In this document: positions 1 to 10,428 of the stretch, one piece after another
Position numbering within the stretch: the first letter of the stretch is position 1
How the letters are laid out: each line of letters opens with the position of its first letter
Assembly: GCF_026210795.1 (NCBI RefSeq)
Contig: NC_089442.1
Location: forward strand, 4,244,501-4,308,500
DNA from: Rhizophagus irregularis
Taxonomy: Eukaryota > Glomeromycota > Glomeromycetes > Glomerales > Glomeraceae
Length of the DNA stretch: 64,000 bases
Direction of reading: 5' to 3'
Position numbers and translations under genes: made by a program
The notes under the pieces: generated by a model
Told to the model about the DNA's origin: nothing
Database searches by the model: none
The model's input: the letters and a program-made list of their open reading frames with translations, nothing else

Positions 1-25
1 AAATTCAAAAAAAAATAAAAACAAA

Positions 26-324
26 ATGGCATCGAGTTCAAATACAGAAAATTCTATTTCTGATCAACAGGTGCCAACTAATTTGATACCTCAAGTAGTA
101 ATTATAGATAAAGATGGGCCGCTAATAAAAAAGCAAGACAAAGCACGTCGTGAAACTAAACCCGAAGAAAAGAGTCTTTTAGAACCATTAGTGACTTGTT
201 CGAGTATCCGAATGATGAACAAATGGAACAAGTTAGGGAATTGCTAGGAAATGAATGGGATAAGGATCGAATTTATCAATATATATCTCGTCATGTACGT
301 AATAAAAACAATAAACATAAATAA
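26..324 (+). pseudogene. Unrecognised short gene fragment, frameshifted
   Basis: A frame opens with ATG at 26 and reads MASSSNTENSISDQQVP, then runs through a Lys/Glu-rich stretch to a stop near 247. A second frame overlapping from about 160 looks like the better continuation. It includes DLFEYPNDEQMEQVRELLG and ends in a basic tail (SRHVRNKNNKHK) at a TAA at 322-324. A one-base frameshift around 160-195 would join them into a protein of about 98 residues. I do not recognise the family. The helical segment followed by a basic tail looks faintly like a homeodomain recognition helix, but the key Trp and Asn are absent, so I give no function. It is probably a relic of a larger gene. Confidence 0.3.
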
Positions 325-938
325 TTTATTATATATTACCTTAAATAAACTTGGTCTTTAATAAGAAGCCTTTCAAGCGTTTCATTATATATAAAAAAAA
401 TGCCATTTTTCGTTAAAAAGTCCTGTTGTATATGGTTTCTTAAAGTGGTTACGTCAAAAGAACTGCTAAAAACTAAGTTCGTTGGGTACTTTTTTTGATT
501 TAAAAGTTGGTAGCAAAAGAATCTCGCTTTAATTTGCAAAAATAGGTGAAATTTCCGATAGGTGATAAAAATTTCGCAGGAAGCAAGGGAGGGCCAAACT
601 TTTACTTATTTTAATAGAAGAAATGTTGTTGAAAAAAGTTTATCGAAGGTGAAGAACGATTATATTGTGGCTTAGAACGAAAGTCTTTAATGGAATATCT
701 TGAACGAATGTTACACAATAATTTTTAATATGATCGGCAATGTAAAATGGACATGCACACTGACTGCTAATACCTGAACCGAACTAAACCGAATTTTGAA
801 CCGGTTTTGAATCAGTTCTTCAGTTTAGCCCAAACCGTTCAGAGCTTTAATTTTGACTATACTGATCATTTCCTTTTTGGCGATAGCCATTTCATAAATT
901 CCATTTTTGTAAAATTTAAAAATTTTTTGTCTCAGATT
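325..938. other. No gene seen; degenerate element debris
   Basis: No convincing coding region. Positions 770-849 hold a run rich in AACCGAAC/ACCGGTT words that ends in AGAGCTTTA, resembling the right end of the hAT-like element that starts at 939. It may be a solo end or an older relative. Confidence 0.4.
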
Positions 939-1789
939 TAAAGCTCTAAATGGTCCGGATTGGTCCGAGTTGGAGAAAATTCTTGCACGACTGAAAAATT
1001 AGTTCATTTCAGTCCTGGCCCAGTTTATATTAAAAGGAGTCAACTGACCAAACACCGAACCGACCAGTTATTTTGGTCCGATTCCGGTCGGCCTCTATAA
1101 TAAAAACGTTGCGAAAACATTTTTTTAGTTATAATTACTTAGAAAAACATTTTGCAACATTTTTTCATTAAGTTGATTAGAAAAACATTGCGAAAACGTT
1201 TTTTCTAACTAAATATACTTAGAAAAAATGTTTCGCAACGTTTTTTCGTTAAATTAATTAGAAAAACATTGCGCAAACGTTTTTTCTAATTAAATATGAT
1301 AAGAAAAAACGTTTCGCAACATTTCTTCTTTAAACTAATTAGAAAAATATTGCGCAAACGTTTTTCTAATTAAATATGATAAGAAAAAACGTTGCGCAAC
1401 GTTTTTTCTTTAAACTAATTAGAAAAACATTGCGCAAACGTTTTTTTTAATAAATATAATTAGAAAAAACGTTGCACAACGTTTTTTCTTTAAATTAATT
1501 AAAAAACGTTGCGCAAACGTTTTTTTATAATAATATGTTAAAGAAAACGTTATGCAACGTTTTTTTATTTAATAATTAAATAATCGCAACGGTTTTAATA
1601 TAAACTATTGCGAAAATATTTATCAGTCCGGTCCGGTCCCAACCTGTTTTTTCAGTCCGGGTTTATAATCCGAAACTGGATCGGACTGGACCAAATATTT
1701 TGGTCCGGGTTGAAGCATCAACCCAGACTGGACCAATCCGAATTTTCAGTCCAGGTTGTCGGATTAGGACCAACCTGATTAGAGCTTTA
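939..1789. mobile_element. hAT-like non-autonomous element with 8-bp target duplication
   Basis: The ends are an 11-bp inverted repeat: TAAAGCTCTAA at 939-949 and its complement TTAGAGCTTTA at 1779-1789. They are flanked by a perfect direct repeat CTCAGATT (931-938 and 1790-1797). An 8-bp duplication is the hAT signature. Inside each end lie GGTCC/GGACC-rich subterminal repeats, and the centre is a satellite of about 80 bp (separate entry). No transposase is encoded, so it must be mobilised in trans. Confidence 0.72.
1100..1620. repeat. Tandem ~80-bp satellite with internal inverted symmetry
   Basis: The phrase ATTAGAAAAAC(A/G)TTGCG recurs at 1176, 1257, 1338, 1418 and 1498, giving a period of 80-81 bp over about six copies. 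Each unit has two arms, AACGTTGCGCAAACGTT-like and its near complement, so single strands could fold into serial hairpins. It fills the interior of the hAT-like element at 939-1789. Confidence 0.8.
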
Positions 1790-1829
1790 CTCAGATTTTA
1801 TGTAACATAGCTTCCCAAAAAGGAAATTC

Positions 1830-2000
1830 TATAATTTTGGCTGGAATTATAAGTTAATTTGATTTGATTTAACTTGATTTGATTTTATTAAATTATTAAC
1901 TTGACTTGACTCAATTCGATTTAATTATAATTTTCAATTTGACTCAACTCAACTCAATTTAACCAACTTGTAAGTTAACTCAACTTATTTCAGAGCACTA
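1830..2000. repeat. Degenerate TTGATTTGATTTAAC-type low-complexity repeat
   Basis: Loose tandem repetition of AACTTGATTTGATTT and TTGACTCAACTCAA words. No coding potential seen. Confidence 0.5.
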
Positions 2001-2104
2001 ATTATATAGAACCTGAGCTATATATATAGAGGTAAGGTGCAGCTAAAAAAAATTACTATTAGCTCTACACATTTTTTCAGTACCAGAATTATAATAATAC
2101 CGGT

Positions 2105-2348
2105 TAAGGTTGCTTGCCGAAACCTAGGGGTTCAGGCAAGATGGCGTTTTGCCGAAAAGCGAAATTCTGCCAAAACTATATTAAAGTTATATTAAAAAAC
2201 TGGCGAAACTTTGGAGAAAAGCGAAACTGCCGAAACTTATTATAAATGCCGAAACTGCCAAAACTCTGCCGAAACTATAATAAATCTATAGTAAAATTTT
2301 GACGAAACTAATCGTAGGATTTTGAAGAGGTTTAGACAAGCAACCTTA
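2105..2348. mobile_element. 244-bp hAT-like MITE, copy 1
   Basis: Inverted terminal repeats TAAGGTTGCTTG at the left and CAAGCAACCTTA at the right bound 244 bp. The flanks carry a perfect 8-bp duplication ATACCGGT (2097-2104 and 2349-2356). The interior is a run of GCCGAAACT-like words. The same element recurs at 62365-62608, also 244 bp with a perfect 8-bp duplication, and in complement at 18288-18526. Confidence 0.85.
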
Positions 2349-2447
2349 ATACCGGTTGCTATCTAAAAAAGGAAATAAAATCTGGCCAGAATTATTTATA
2401 AAAGGAAAGATCTATATGATTATTTTTGTCAATTCTACACAAACCCT

Positions 2448-2618
2448 TAGGGCACTGTCAGATATTACCTAATATCACTTTAATATAAGAGCTTACCCTC
2501 CTTCCCTAGGTAAAATATGTTATATATATAATTTCTTTTATAGTATTGTATGTAATCTAAGATCTTTATTTACCTCCCATCCCCTAAAATATTAGGTAAT
2601 ATCTGACAGCACCTTTAC
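2448..2618. mobile_element. Short palindromic MITE
   Basis: CTGTCAGATATTACCTAATA at about 2456-2475 pairs with its complement at about 2589-2607, separated by roughly 115 bp of AT-rich DNA containing TTACCCTCC. The ends GGCACTGTCAG and CTGACAGCACC are imperfect inverted repeats. No clear target duplication is visible, so the superfamily is undetermined. Confidence 0.6.
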
Positions 2619-2619
2619 C

Positions 2620-4100
2620 TTACCTTTTTATATATAGCTTGGGGTTCTAATTATATTCAGAACAGTTTTATGCAGTGAGAATAAAGATTATGATGCAGTA
2701 AAAATTACGTGACTTGAAAATCAGATAATTAATTAATAGATCAATCATTATATAATCAAATAATTTTGTAGGTCTGATTAACGTTACAATTATTATTTTT
2801 ATTATTTATATTATTTATGTTATTTTTATTATTTTTATTATTTTTATTATTTTTGGTTTATAGTATGGTATTTTAGTTTAATTATTTTGGTTTACTTTTA
2901 CTATTTAATTTTGTTCTTAATTTATTAGTGATATAATAGTTAATGTTTGATCAGACTGGCCAGGAGCTGGGAGTATCATTTACAGAATAGTTGTGATTAT
3001 TATATAGTCCAAATATATTCTAATAAAATGATACATGATTCAACATTCAAAAAAAAAAAAAATTATTTATTTTATTTTATTTATTGGAGTTTGCTATTTA
3101 TCACCAGCGGTGATCATCATTAGTATTATGTGATTTTATAAAATTTGGCCAGAATTAAGAAATTGACATATAAATTTTCTTTATAGAGTTTGAGTAATAT
3201 TACATAATCCAAAAAAAGCAATTTTGTTTTTCATTAAAAATGGAGAAATGCGTTATACAAGATTTTAAAAAAGGAAATTTTTATGTAAATTATTTAATTC
3301 TAGCTAAAATTTTAAAAATCATGTAATACTGGTAATTCGTAGCAATTTTATTATTTATTTTATATATTTTATTTATATTAGTCATATGTGCCGATTTTTG
3401 GAATTAGTCTAAATTAAGATTTTTATAAAAATTTAATATTTTAGTAAGATTAACATTACACAAATCTAAATTAAATATGTGTTACATATTTACGTAACTC
3501 AGATTTAATAAAAAATAAAAAAAATTTTTTTAATCAATATTCAAAAATAACGGTAATAACCACTTCTTTTTCCCCATCACTGCCCATCACTTTTCCATCA
3601 TTTTTTCTATTCACTTTTATTAAATATGACAAAAAAGTTTATAAGCAAATATAGCAGTTATTTTTAAGTGGTAAGTAAAAGAAAAAACTTAATATTTTAT
3701 ATACATAGATAAGACATATTTTTTCTTAATTTTTAGCTTTAATTTATTGTTTTTCTTTGTAAAAAATACATGCAAATAAAAAATAATTATGATGTAAAAT
3801 AGTTGTAAAATGAATAATAAGATATTCTTTTTTTTCAAAATAACTAATTATATATTTGTTTTTTATCTTTTAAAATTATTTTATTAGATTTATTCTATTA
3901 AAATCCTTAAATGGCAAATAAAATCTTTTAAATAAAGTAAAAGAATTTGGGATTCTCTTATGAAAGCATTTTTTGGTAAGAAATAAAATTTTCAGATCGG
4001 ACTTTATGCAGGTGACAAAATCGTGCATTATTATTCCTGGAGATATGCTAACGTCATCATTTTACATTCATTTGAAAGCTGAGAATTTGCTCTATCGTAA
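2620..4100. other. AT-rich spacer without recognisable genes
   Basis: Simple TTTTATTA runs occur at about 2795-2860 and long A/T tracts elsewhere. No open reading frame with protein-like composition was seen on either strand. Confidence 0.5.
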
Positions 4101-4265
4101 GAATCAAAGATCAGGAAAATTGGATCACTGGATGAGGCGTAATTAACGATCAAAGTCAAATCAAATTTAAAAATTAAAAATAAATATATTAGACGTAATT
4201 ATTCACAATCCAGTGATTCAATTCATTCGATTTTAGGCTTATTAGATAGACCTCAATTTTCTCTT
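4100..4265. repeat. Palindromic repeat, copy A
   Basis: A left arm (GGATCACTGGATGAGGCGTA, starting near 4120) and a right arm (CACAATCCAGTGATTCAATT, near 4206) are imperfect inverted repeats around an AT-rich loop. The following stretch TTTCTCTTTCAAATGAAT is shared with copy B at 4456-4622. Probably a MITE-like element. Confidence 0.55.
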
Positions 4266-4455
4266 TCAAATGAATATAATTTCATTCGTGTAGCTTGCAT
4301 CTACAGGTATTTAATAAATTTTTTTATATCAGATTTTATCAAACTTATAAAATTTTATATTAATAATATAATTGATGATTCCTAAACATCTACATATATT
4401 AAACGAATTATTTTAAATTTATTTTAAAGATAAAAGTTGGCATCACCTTAGGGAG

Positions 4456-4622
4456 CAAAGATCATTCAAATTGAATCACTACATGTGAAGTAATTAACGA
4501 TCAAATTTAGATAAAATTCAATAAATATACTGAACGTGATTACTGAACAACTAGTGATTCAATTCACTTGATTTTAAATTCATTAGATAGATCTCGATTT
4601 TCTCTTTCAAATGAATGTAAAT
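4456..4622. repeat. Palindromic repeat, copy B
   Basis: Direct repeat of 4100-4265 about 355 bp downstream, with shared words GTAATTAACGATCAAA, CTAGTGATTCAATTCA and TTTCTCTTTCAAATGAAT. Again the arms are imperfect inverted repeats. The two copies have diverged substantially. Confidence 0.55.
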
Positions 4623-4624
4623 TT

Positions 4625-6240
4625 ATTTGTATAGCTTATTTCTACGAAGAATTATCAATAATTTTGTCATGAGAGTTATATTTGATCTTTTAAATTTTAA
4701 TGATATCTTATATTAAAAAAAAATTAAAAATTATATAATTAATTAGTTTTTTTTGCATTATCTAGTATAAATTTATTATTCTTATATAAATGATAATTTA
4801 TATTTGCTTTAATAAAATTATTTTTGTGTAAAAAATTAGATTCCAAGAATCGGCCCATATGTTATATTATTTTTCTTATATTTTATTTTATATAAAGGTT
4901 TTTACTTCAAATCATCACCGTTGCCCAGAATTATCAATTTTTACTGGCATTATATTTTTTAATGCTAGTCGATTGTTATAACTGAATTTCAATCACCGGT
5001 GATTATCACCCCCAGTGATAGTTTGAAAAATTTTTATATAAATATTTTTTGATTTTTCTTGAGTTTAAGTAAGGTAGAAATAGAGAGATCGAAGTGTATT
5101 AAGTTTAAATAGTATAAGTTAAGGATTAACTTATATTAAATATTCAATAAATTCTTATATTAAAAACAAATTATGATTGTGTTATATTTTGTTTATTGTG
5201 TTTTTGCGTATCTTGCTAATATAAATTACGTTATAGTTATTGTTTCCCTAACGTTTAGTTATAATTGATAGAGTCTAAGACAGTCCTGTTAATAGCAGCT
5301 ACAGATGGTATACTCAAATTATAGTTCATAGTTTATAGCAATTTGTAGTGTATAAAACAGATAGCAGATTTGCGAACCTATATTATAAGATTAGACATAT
5401 TTATTTTTCAGTTTATAGTAGAGATGCGATAATTTAATAAAGATGTTAGCAATATACTTATTATGCATTACGTATTTATTAAATATTATGTACTCATGAT
5501 CTTGTACTTTTGTATTACAAATTAAATGCATCTATAAAAAAAATCTGAATGTGATACTCATATATGTATGTTTAATTTTCCACTTAATCTTATATAAGAG
5601 TTGCTAAATTTTATGCATCATTAGATAAAAAATAATTGCTTTTACTTCAGATAATCATTATTTTATTTCTACCTATAAGAATTAGACTGTGATCAAATTC
5701 AGATCAAACTGAAATCAAACTCAGATTGAATTGTAATTAAATTTAAACTGAACTCAGATCGAACTGTAATTAAACTCAGGTAATCTGTGGTCTCTCTTTC
5801 TCATATAAACAGGTTAGCAAACAATAAACGATTGTAGCCTATGATCCGATTATCATACTGTTCATATAATGACATCCGGTCTATATTTTAGTAATATAAT
5901 GTTATCGTACACTATGGCAGACTATGGGATACGGCTATAGGATTATGATTGACTATGACGAAATACTGACCACACGATCATTGAATTATTGCTATCATTT
6001 TATGTTAGCCCTCACAATGCATAGATTAAAGCTCACACGTCAAATAACCAAAAACAGGCAAAAAAAATGGCGCAAATTGCATAAATTATTTGCAAATTTG
6101 TATAAACTATTTACAAATAGTATAGGTTAATTTGCAAATAGCCAAAAACAGCCAAAAACAGCCAAAAATAGCCAAAAATAGCCAAAAATAGTCACTGCTT
6201 TTCGTGCCATTTTTTTTGCCGATTTTTAGCATTTTGACCT
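4625..6240. other. Spacer with low-complexity repeats, no gene seen
   Basis: AT-rich. Positions 5686-5782 hold a degenerate repeat of GATCAAACT/GATCGAACTGTAATT words, similar in wording to the repeat that codes part of the ATPase gene at 12000-12110. Positions 6124-6190 hold about six tandem copies of the 10-mer GCCAAAAA(C/T)A. A 68-codon frame at 5924-6130 has no protein-like features. Confidence 0.45.
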
Positions 6241-6244
6241 GTGG

Positions 6245-7035
6245 CTGCCGTCTGAAATTAGGGAATTTTACCATTTGCTGAAACCAAAATGGTAAAATTA
6301 ATTTAGGAAAAATACTTAATTCTGAAATGCTGAAACTATTCCGAAATTCTGATTGGCTGTTATAATATCACATGACTAAAATTAAAATTTTTACTAAAAT
6401 TATAACTGTATTTTAATACCATAAATCTGGCTCCGTAGCGATTTTCCTGGTACATGTAGCTTCGATTTAAGCCTATGTTCGATTTGTGTAATGTATATAC
6501 CATATAAGGAAATTATGCGTCTTTATGCACTGATGTTACACAAAGTGAATATAGGCTTAAAATGAAGCTACACGTGTGTCGTCGGGCTGGATGTGGGAGG
6601 TGCAAGACGCCCAGCCTCTCGGATACGACCTGGCCGTCAGAGCTCCTTCCCCCTACGTACTGCATCGGAATCCCCTATATCTGTCACCATCTGTCAATAA
6701 CATCAGTCATATAACAATATACTTAAAAAAGGATAAAATAAGGAAAAGAGAGAAAATACGATAGAATCAGAGGAATATGACAGATATGACGGATATGACA
6801 GATGTTTCAGAAAAATCGGGAGAGGGTATCCCCAGAAAAAAGTTTTGATTTTACCCCCAGATCTGTCATTCTGTCATAGTTCTGTCATACGATCAGGATT
6901 CCGTCTAATAATCTGTTAAGCAGGTGAGATAGCAAACCAGATAAGTTAGCAGGTAGCGGCTGCCGGATAATAAAGCCAGTAAGACCAACCCCGTCCCGTC
7001 CCCCCCGTCCAGAAAAAATAAGTAATTGAACAATG
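6245..7035. repeat. Left long terminal inverted repeat
   Basis: Matches the complement of 17297-17960 with small gaps. Shared landmarks are TTCTGATTGGC...ATCACATGACT near 6345, GTCGTCGGGCTGGATGTG near 6578, ATCAGTCATATAACAATATA near 6702, ATGACGGATATGACAGATG near 6787 and CCAACCCCGTCCCGTC near 6986. Arms at 6448-6490 and 6533-6575 form a further hairpin that the right copy lacks. The outermost 100 bp align poorly. Confidence 0.8.
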
Positions 7036-7137
7036 GGTATACCATAAGTAACATATAAGGACAGATAACATGTATACCCCGCACGCAGTATCAGTAATCC
7101 CCGAACTTGTAAGCCATATCCCAAGGCAACGCATTCC

Positions 7138-7354
7138 ATGAGCAACTTTGGGGCCACATCTTTTGAAGTCAGCCCAATCTGGAGAGCTGAAGCTGAACGA
7201 GTATGGAAGCGGCATAAAAAGCCGAGGGAGGCATACGACAGGGCAGTAGAAAAGAAGGAAAAAGCAAATGATGCTTGGCTAATCATTGGAGGAGGAGGGT
7301 ATCCTCCGCGAACTTGAATGGAAGGCGTATCAAAAGGCTTGTAAAGAAAGTTAA
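7138..7354 (+). pseudogene. Small helical protein next to the left TIR
   Basis: From ATG at 7138 the frame reads MSNFGATSFEVSPIWRAEAE followed by a charged helix with ERVWKRHKKPREAYDRA. A frameshift around 7290 leads into RELEWKAYQKACKES and a TAA at 7352-7354, giving about 76 residues. The helical, Lys/Glu-rich composition suggests a coiled coil or nucleic-acid-binding peptide. It is the first gene inside the left terminal repeat and points the same way as the helicase gene. I do not recognise the family. The opposite strand is also open over 6885-7361, but that product is hydrophobic, overlaps the inverted repeat and looks spurious. Confidence 0.4.
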
Positions 7355-7699
7355 CGGACACTAGAAAAAAACTAACTATAGTAAAAGGAGCTCTGAGCAG
7401 TTTGGATTTCAGATATATGTAGTTTGAAAAATGGGGAAGGGGATTTAGAGCAGTCGTAAAGGTTCGTGGTTTATAGTTTTTTTTTTACCCCGCCCCTAAG
7501 ATAACCAGATATAACCAGAGGACCGCAGAATCGCAGGACCATAGGACTACAGGAGGGTAAATTGGGTAGGCAGTGCAGATCTTTGGAAAAATATTCGGCA
7601 ATTGAAGATTAGGTAACTATAAATTAGTACTCGATTTGATAGAACAAAAACGACTGCCCAAACTAGCACTCGCTCAAGTTATCCCTAGCAAGCGAACAA

Positions 7700-9671
7700 C
7701 AAGAAGGGCTTTTAGTACGATGGCTTAAACGGCTCATTAACGCTGCAAAGAATATGAGGGATCTCAATCAAGCTAAAGGTTATCTTTGCAGTTACTTTAT
7801 CCTCGCTCCAACCCACATGAGCTTCATGTGGCGATCAGAAATCAAAAACCTCGAGCACATCCCCTGATAAAAATATTAATAAACTTATCCGTCCAATTAC
7901 CAAAGTCTTTTACACACAATCTGAACATATTCTTCACAAAAGGTTGAATTTAATATCAACAAATGGTTTATGATCGAATATAAGATGTATGCGTAGCTAC
8001 CTGCGACCCTCAAAAATCCCGTATCTTTAAACTAGGTGGCCAACTTTATCTCAATATCTTTCCAGGATTCCTCCATATCCTGCGTCCGATATCCACTTTT
8101 GAATCTACAACCCACTTCGCGGTTAAATTTATCTTCTCCCACATTCAGGATATCTGGCTGTTCAGGCGATTGGAATCTTACTGAAGATATCATAAAGTGG
8201 TTGGCCGGTGTGGCAGCTGGAAGGAAAATGTATTCGATTCTCTACCTGAAATCCGGACATTGGGGCTAAAAGCAGTATTATAACAGATTTCATTCAACGT
8301 AAGGTGTTTTGGTACTCAACTTGTTTATAAGCACCAGCGATCCTCAAACGATTCTTGGAAGTTTCAATAGGGCAATTACAGGGTAAGGTTCTTCTCCTCC
8401 TCGAGGAAATGCCTACAGAAAAAAGCCAGTGGAATAATCTATATCGATCGTCAAGATAAGGTAACAGGCGATATAATGGAAATCCATGAAAAATACAAGA
8501 CGCCAACACATTACAAAAACTTTATATCCACCATTGTACTTTCACTAATGAAAATGCTCTCGGAAGTGGAGAATGACGATAGGCGCACAGTGTTCTTGGA
8601 TGCGTCACCATCCCATGAAGGAGATCAACTACTTTAAGAAACTTAGTGACGCTATGAAATACCGCACCAGCGAGCATTATCGCTACTTGGTTGAGCCATT
8701 GCGACGCTTACCCAGACTTCAATGGAATCCACCACCTATGACAACATCTAAGCAGGATCACATCATATCGACTCTTCCACCCCTATTTCAATTCATAAAG
8801 GACACTTACCTCATAGTAAAAATCATATAACCGACCTACCTGTTCAAGAATTTTATAGGGTATATACTTCATACTGCGAAATCACTCATCTCACCATTAT
8901 CAAAGATAAACGCTTCTAGAATCCTATCAAATGAGGTTGAAGTATAAATAGTAATCGGACTTATATAAATAAAAAGTTAACCCGAAAGATATAGCATATC
9001 CAAGTATGGATCTTTACAAGAAATACTGGCAAAAATGATCCATGAAACAGATGAAATCAATATGAAGGAATAGATATAGAAACTCCCGAGAAGCCCGCAT
9101 CGATCCAAATGCCTTGGAGAAGTTCTTGGCAAATATATATAATCCAGCTAGTAAGTCGCAAGTAGATAGAAAGTGGAGTTAGTTGTTGAGAAACCTGCCG
9201 AGAAAAACCCGCTCCCCGTCGGTAGAAGGCCCACTGAAGAGACCAAAAAGACTCCACCACCAGTCATTGCCCATTGCTCGTTGCATGAAGTAAAACCCGC
9301 ACCTGTCATCAATGAGGATCCTATTCCTGAGGAATCTCCAGCTCCTATAGAATCAGATACGATGAACCTATAGATAGCTTCTGACTGTTATCTATCCGAT
9401 GAGGAACCTGATCGAAAATGAGCCGCCTGCTGAAGAACCTGCATTTAAAGCTGATGATGACTACGACGTTTTAGATGACTTGCTATCTGACTCAGATTTT
9501 ACAACTGCGAACCCAGCTCCTGAACAACAACCCGAGTCTCCCGCAGAATTTTCTGCATCTGTCACTAAGCCTGACCCAGAACCGGCTCCTGAACAACAAC
9601 CCGAGTCTCCTGCAGAATTTTCTGCATCTGTCACTAAGCCTGACCCAGAACCGGCTTTTGTACGAATTTAG
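7700..9671 (+). pseudogene. SF3 (D5-like) helicase, frameshifted
   Basis: Pieces in successive frames give the standard order of a viral superfamily 3 replicative helicase. LYLNIFPGFL lies near 8045, the upstream NIFPGF-type motif. IIKWLAGVAAGRKMY lies near 8190. A damaged Walker A follows near 8246 (LKSGHWG, then KSSIITDFIQRKV in another frame). Walker B KVLLLLEEMP is near 8383, sensor TNENAL near 8545, and an arginine-bearing ENDDRRTVFLD near 8570. This ATPase would unwind the element's DNA during replication. The C-terminal part (from about 9173) is Pro/Glu-rich and ends with two copies of a 23-residue repeat. At least six frameshifts or stops are present, including one in Walker A. No primase or polymerase domain was recognised upstream; the N-terminal limit is uncertain. 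The F-box gene starts 72 bp downstream. Confidence 0.78.
9513..9654 (+). repeat. Two tandem copies of a 69-bp coding repeat
   Basis: Nearly identical units begin at about 9516 and 9585 and code for APEQQPESPAEFSASV...PDPEP, 23 residues each. The repeat preserves the reading frame and makes the acidic, proline-rich tail of the helicase gene. Confidence 0.85.
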
Positions 9672-9743
9672 TTTATATTTTTTATCCATTTGTAATGGGC
9701 ATACAGTAATTGAAGATGGCTATAGTATAAGTAACATAACATC

Positions 9744-10200
9744 ATGTTGGACCGATTACCAGTAGAAATAGTCGAACGCATTGTTGCAAAGATCCCAGAT
9801 ACTGACCTTATTGCAGCGAGTAAAGTAGATAGTGTGTGGTGGCAGGAGGTTCGTCAAGAAGCATATAAGAGATGGAAAAATTACGCTACTACAATTGGGC
9901 GATCCAAGCTCTTAAAGCCGTTTGAAAAAGAGAATATTGACTGGATATCATTTGAAGATGTAAACGACTTCTATAAAAGATGGATAGACCGCCTCACCGA
10001 GGATCAGCTTTATATTATGGAGAAAATGCTTAGGAATGGGATGGTCGTGGACACCCCAAGAGAAAGCCATAAACCATGAGTATGCAAGTGAACAAAGATG
10101 GGGAGGCGACCCGCGAGGACTGAACTGGGAGTGGAACGAATGGACTTCAACAGGAGTAGCTTATTTATCGGGTATCCTCATATTTCTTGACAAGGACTGA
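9744..10200 (+). pseudogene. F-box protein carried by the virus-like element
   Basis: Starts at ATG 9744 with MLDRLPVEIVERIVAKIPD and continues through DLIAASKVDSVWWQEVRQEA, an N-terminal F-box in its usual arrangement (LPxEI, dL..aSxV...W). F-box proteins bind Skp1 and recruit targets to SCF ubiquitin ligases. The rest contains KRWKNYATTIGRSKLLKPF and, after a frameshift near 10050, AINHEYASEQRWGGDPRGLN, ending at TGA 10198-10200, about 150 residues. I see no recognisable substrate-binding repeats. Its place between the helicase and the structural-type genes suggests an accessory role against or through host ubiquitination; that is inference. Confidence 0.7.
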
Positions 10201-10370
10201 TGACCTACGTAACCTTATCATCAGGTATCCTTGCATTTTTTCGACAAGGATTGATGACCACGTAACTTTATCATCGGTATCCTTGAATTTTTTCGACAAG
10301 GATTGATGACCATGTAACCTTATCATCAGGTATCCTTGCATTTTTTAATAAGGACTGATGACTGTGTCAC
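10171..10370. repeat. Four tandem copies of a ~53-bp repeat
   Basis: GGTATCCT(T/C)G recurs at 10171, 10224, 10276 and 10329. Each copy carries TTTTTCGACAAGGATTGATG and ACGTAACCTTATCATC. It overlaps the end of the F-box gene and fills the gap before the gene at 10429, so it could hold a terminator/promoter region or replication signal. Confidence 0.85.
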
Positions 10371-10428
10371 TTGGTTATTGTAAATTGAAGAAAACTATTA
10401 GGTATGTAGACACGTACAGAAAAAAGAC

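Noticed and set aside
26-324. Possible homeodomain
   Set aside because: The basic tail after a helix is suggestive, but the invariant Trp and Asn of the recognition helix are missing.
1830-2000. MITE ends
   Set aside because: The TTGATTTGA words are simple degenerate repeats with no paired ends or target duplication.
6946-7215. 89-codon minus-strand frame with many Trp and Cys
   Set aside because: Shadow of the same GC-richer segment; no conserved motif.
6885-7361. 158-codon minus-strand reading frame
   Set aside because: It overlaps the long inverted repeat, is hydrophobic without family features, and the plus strand has the more protein-like small gene.
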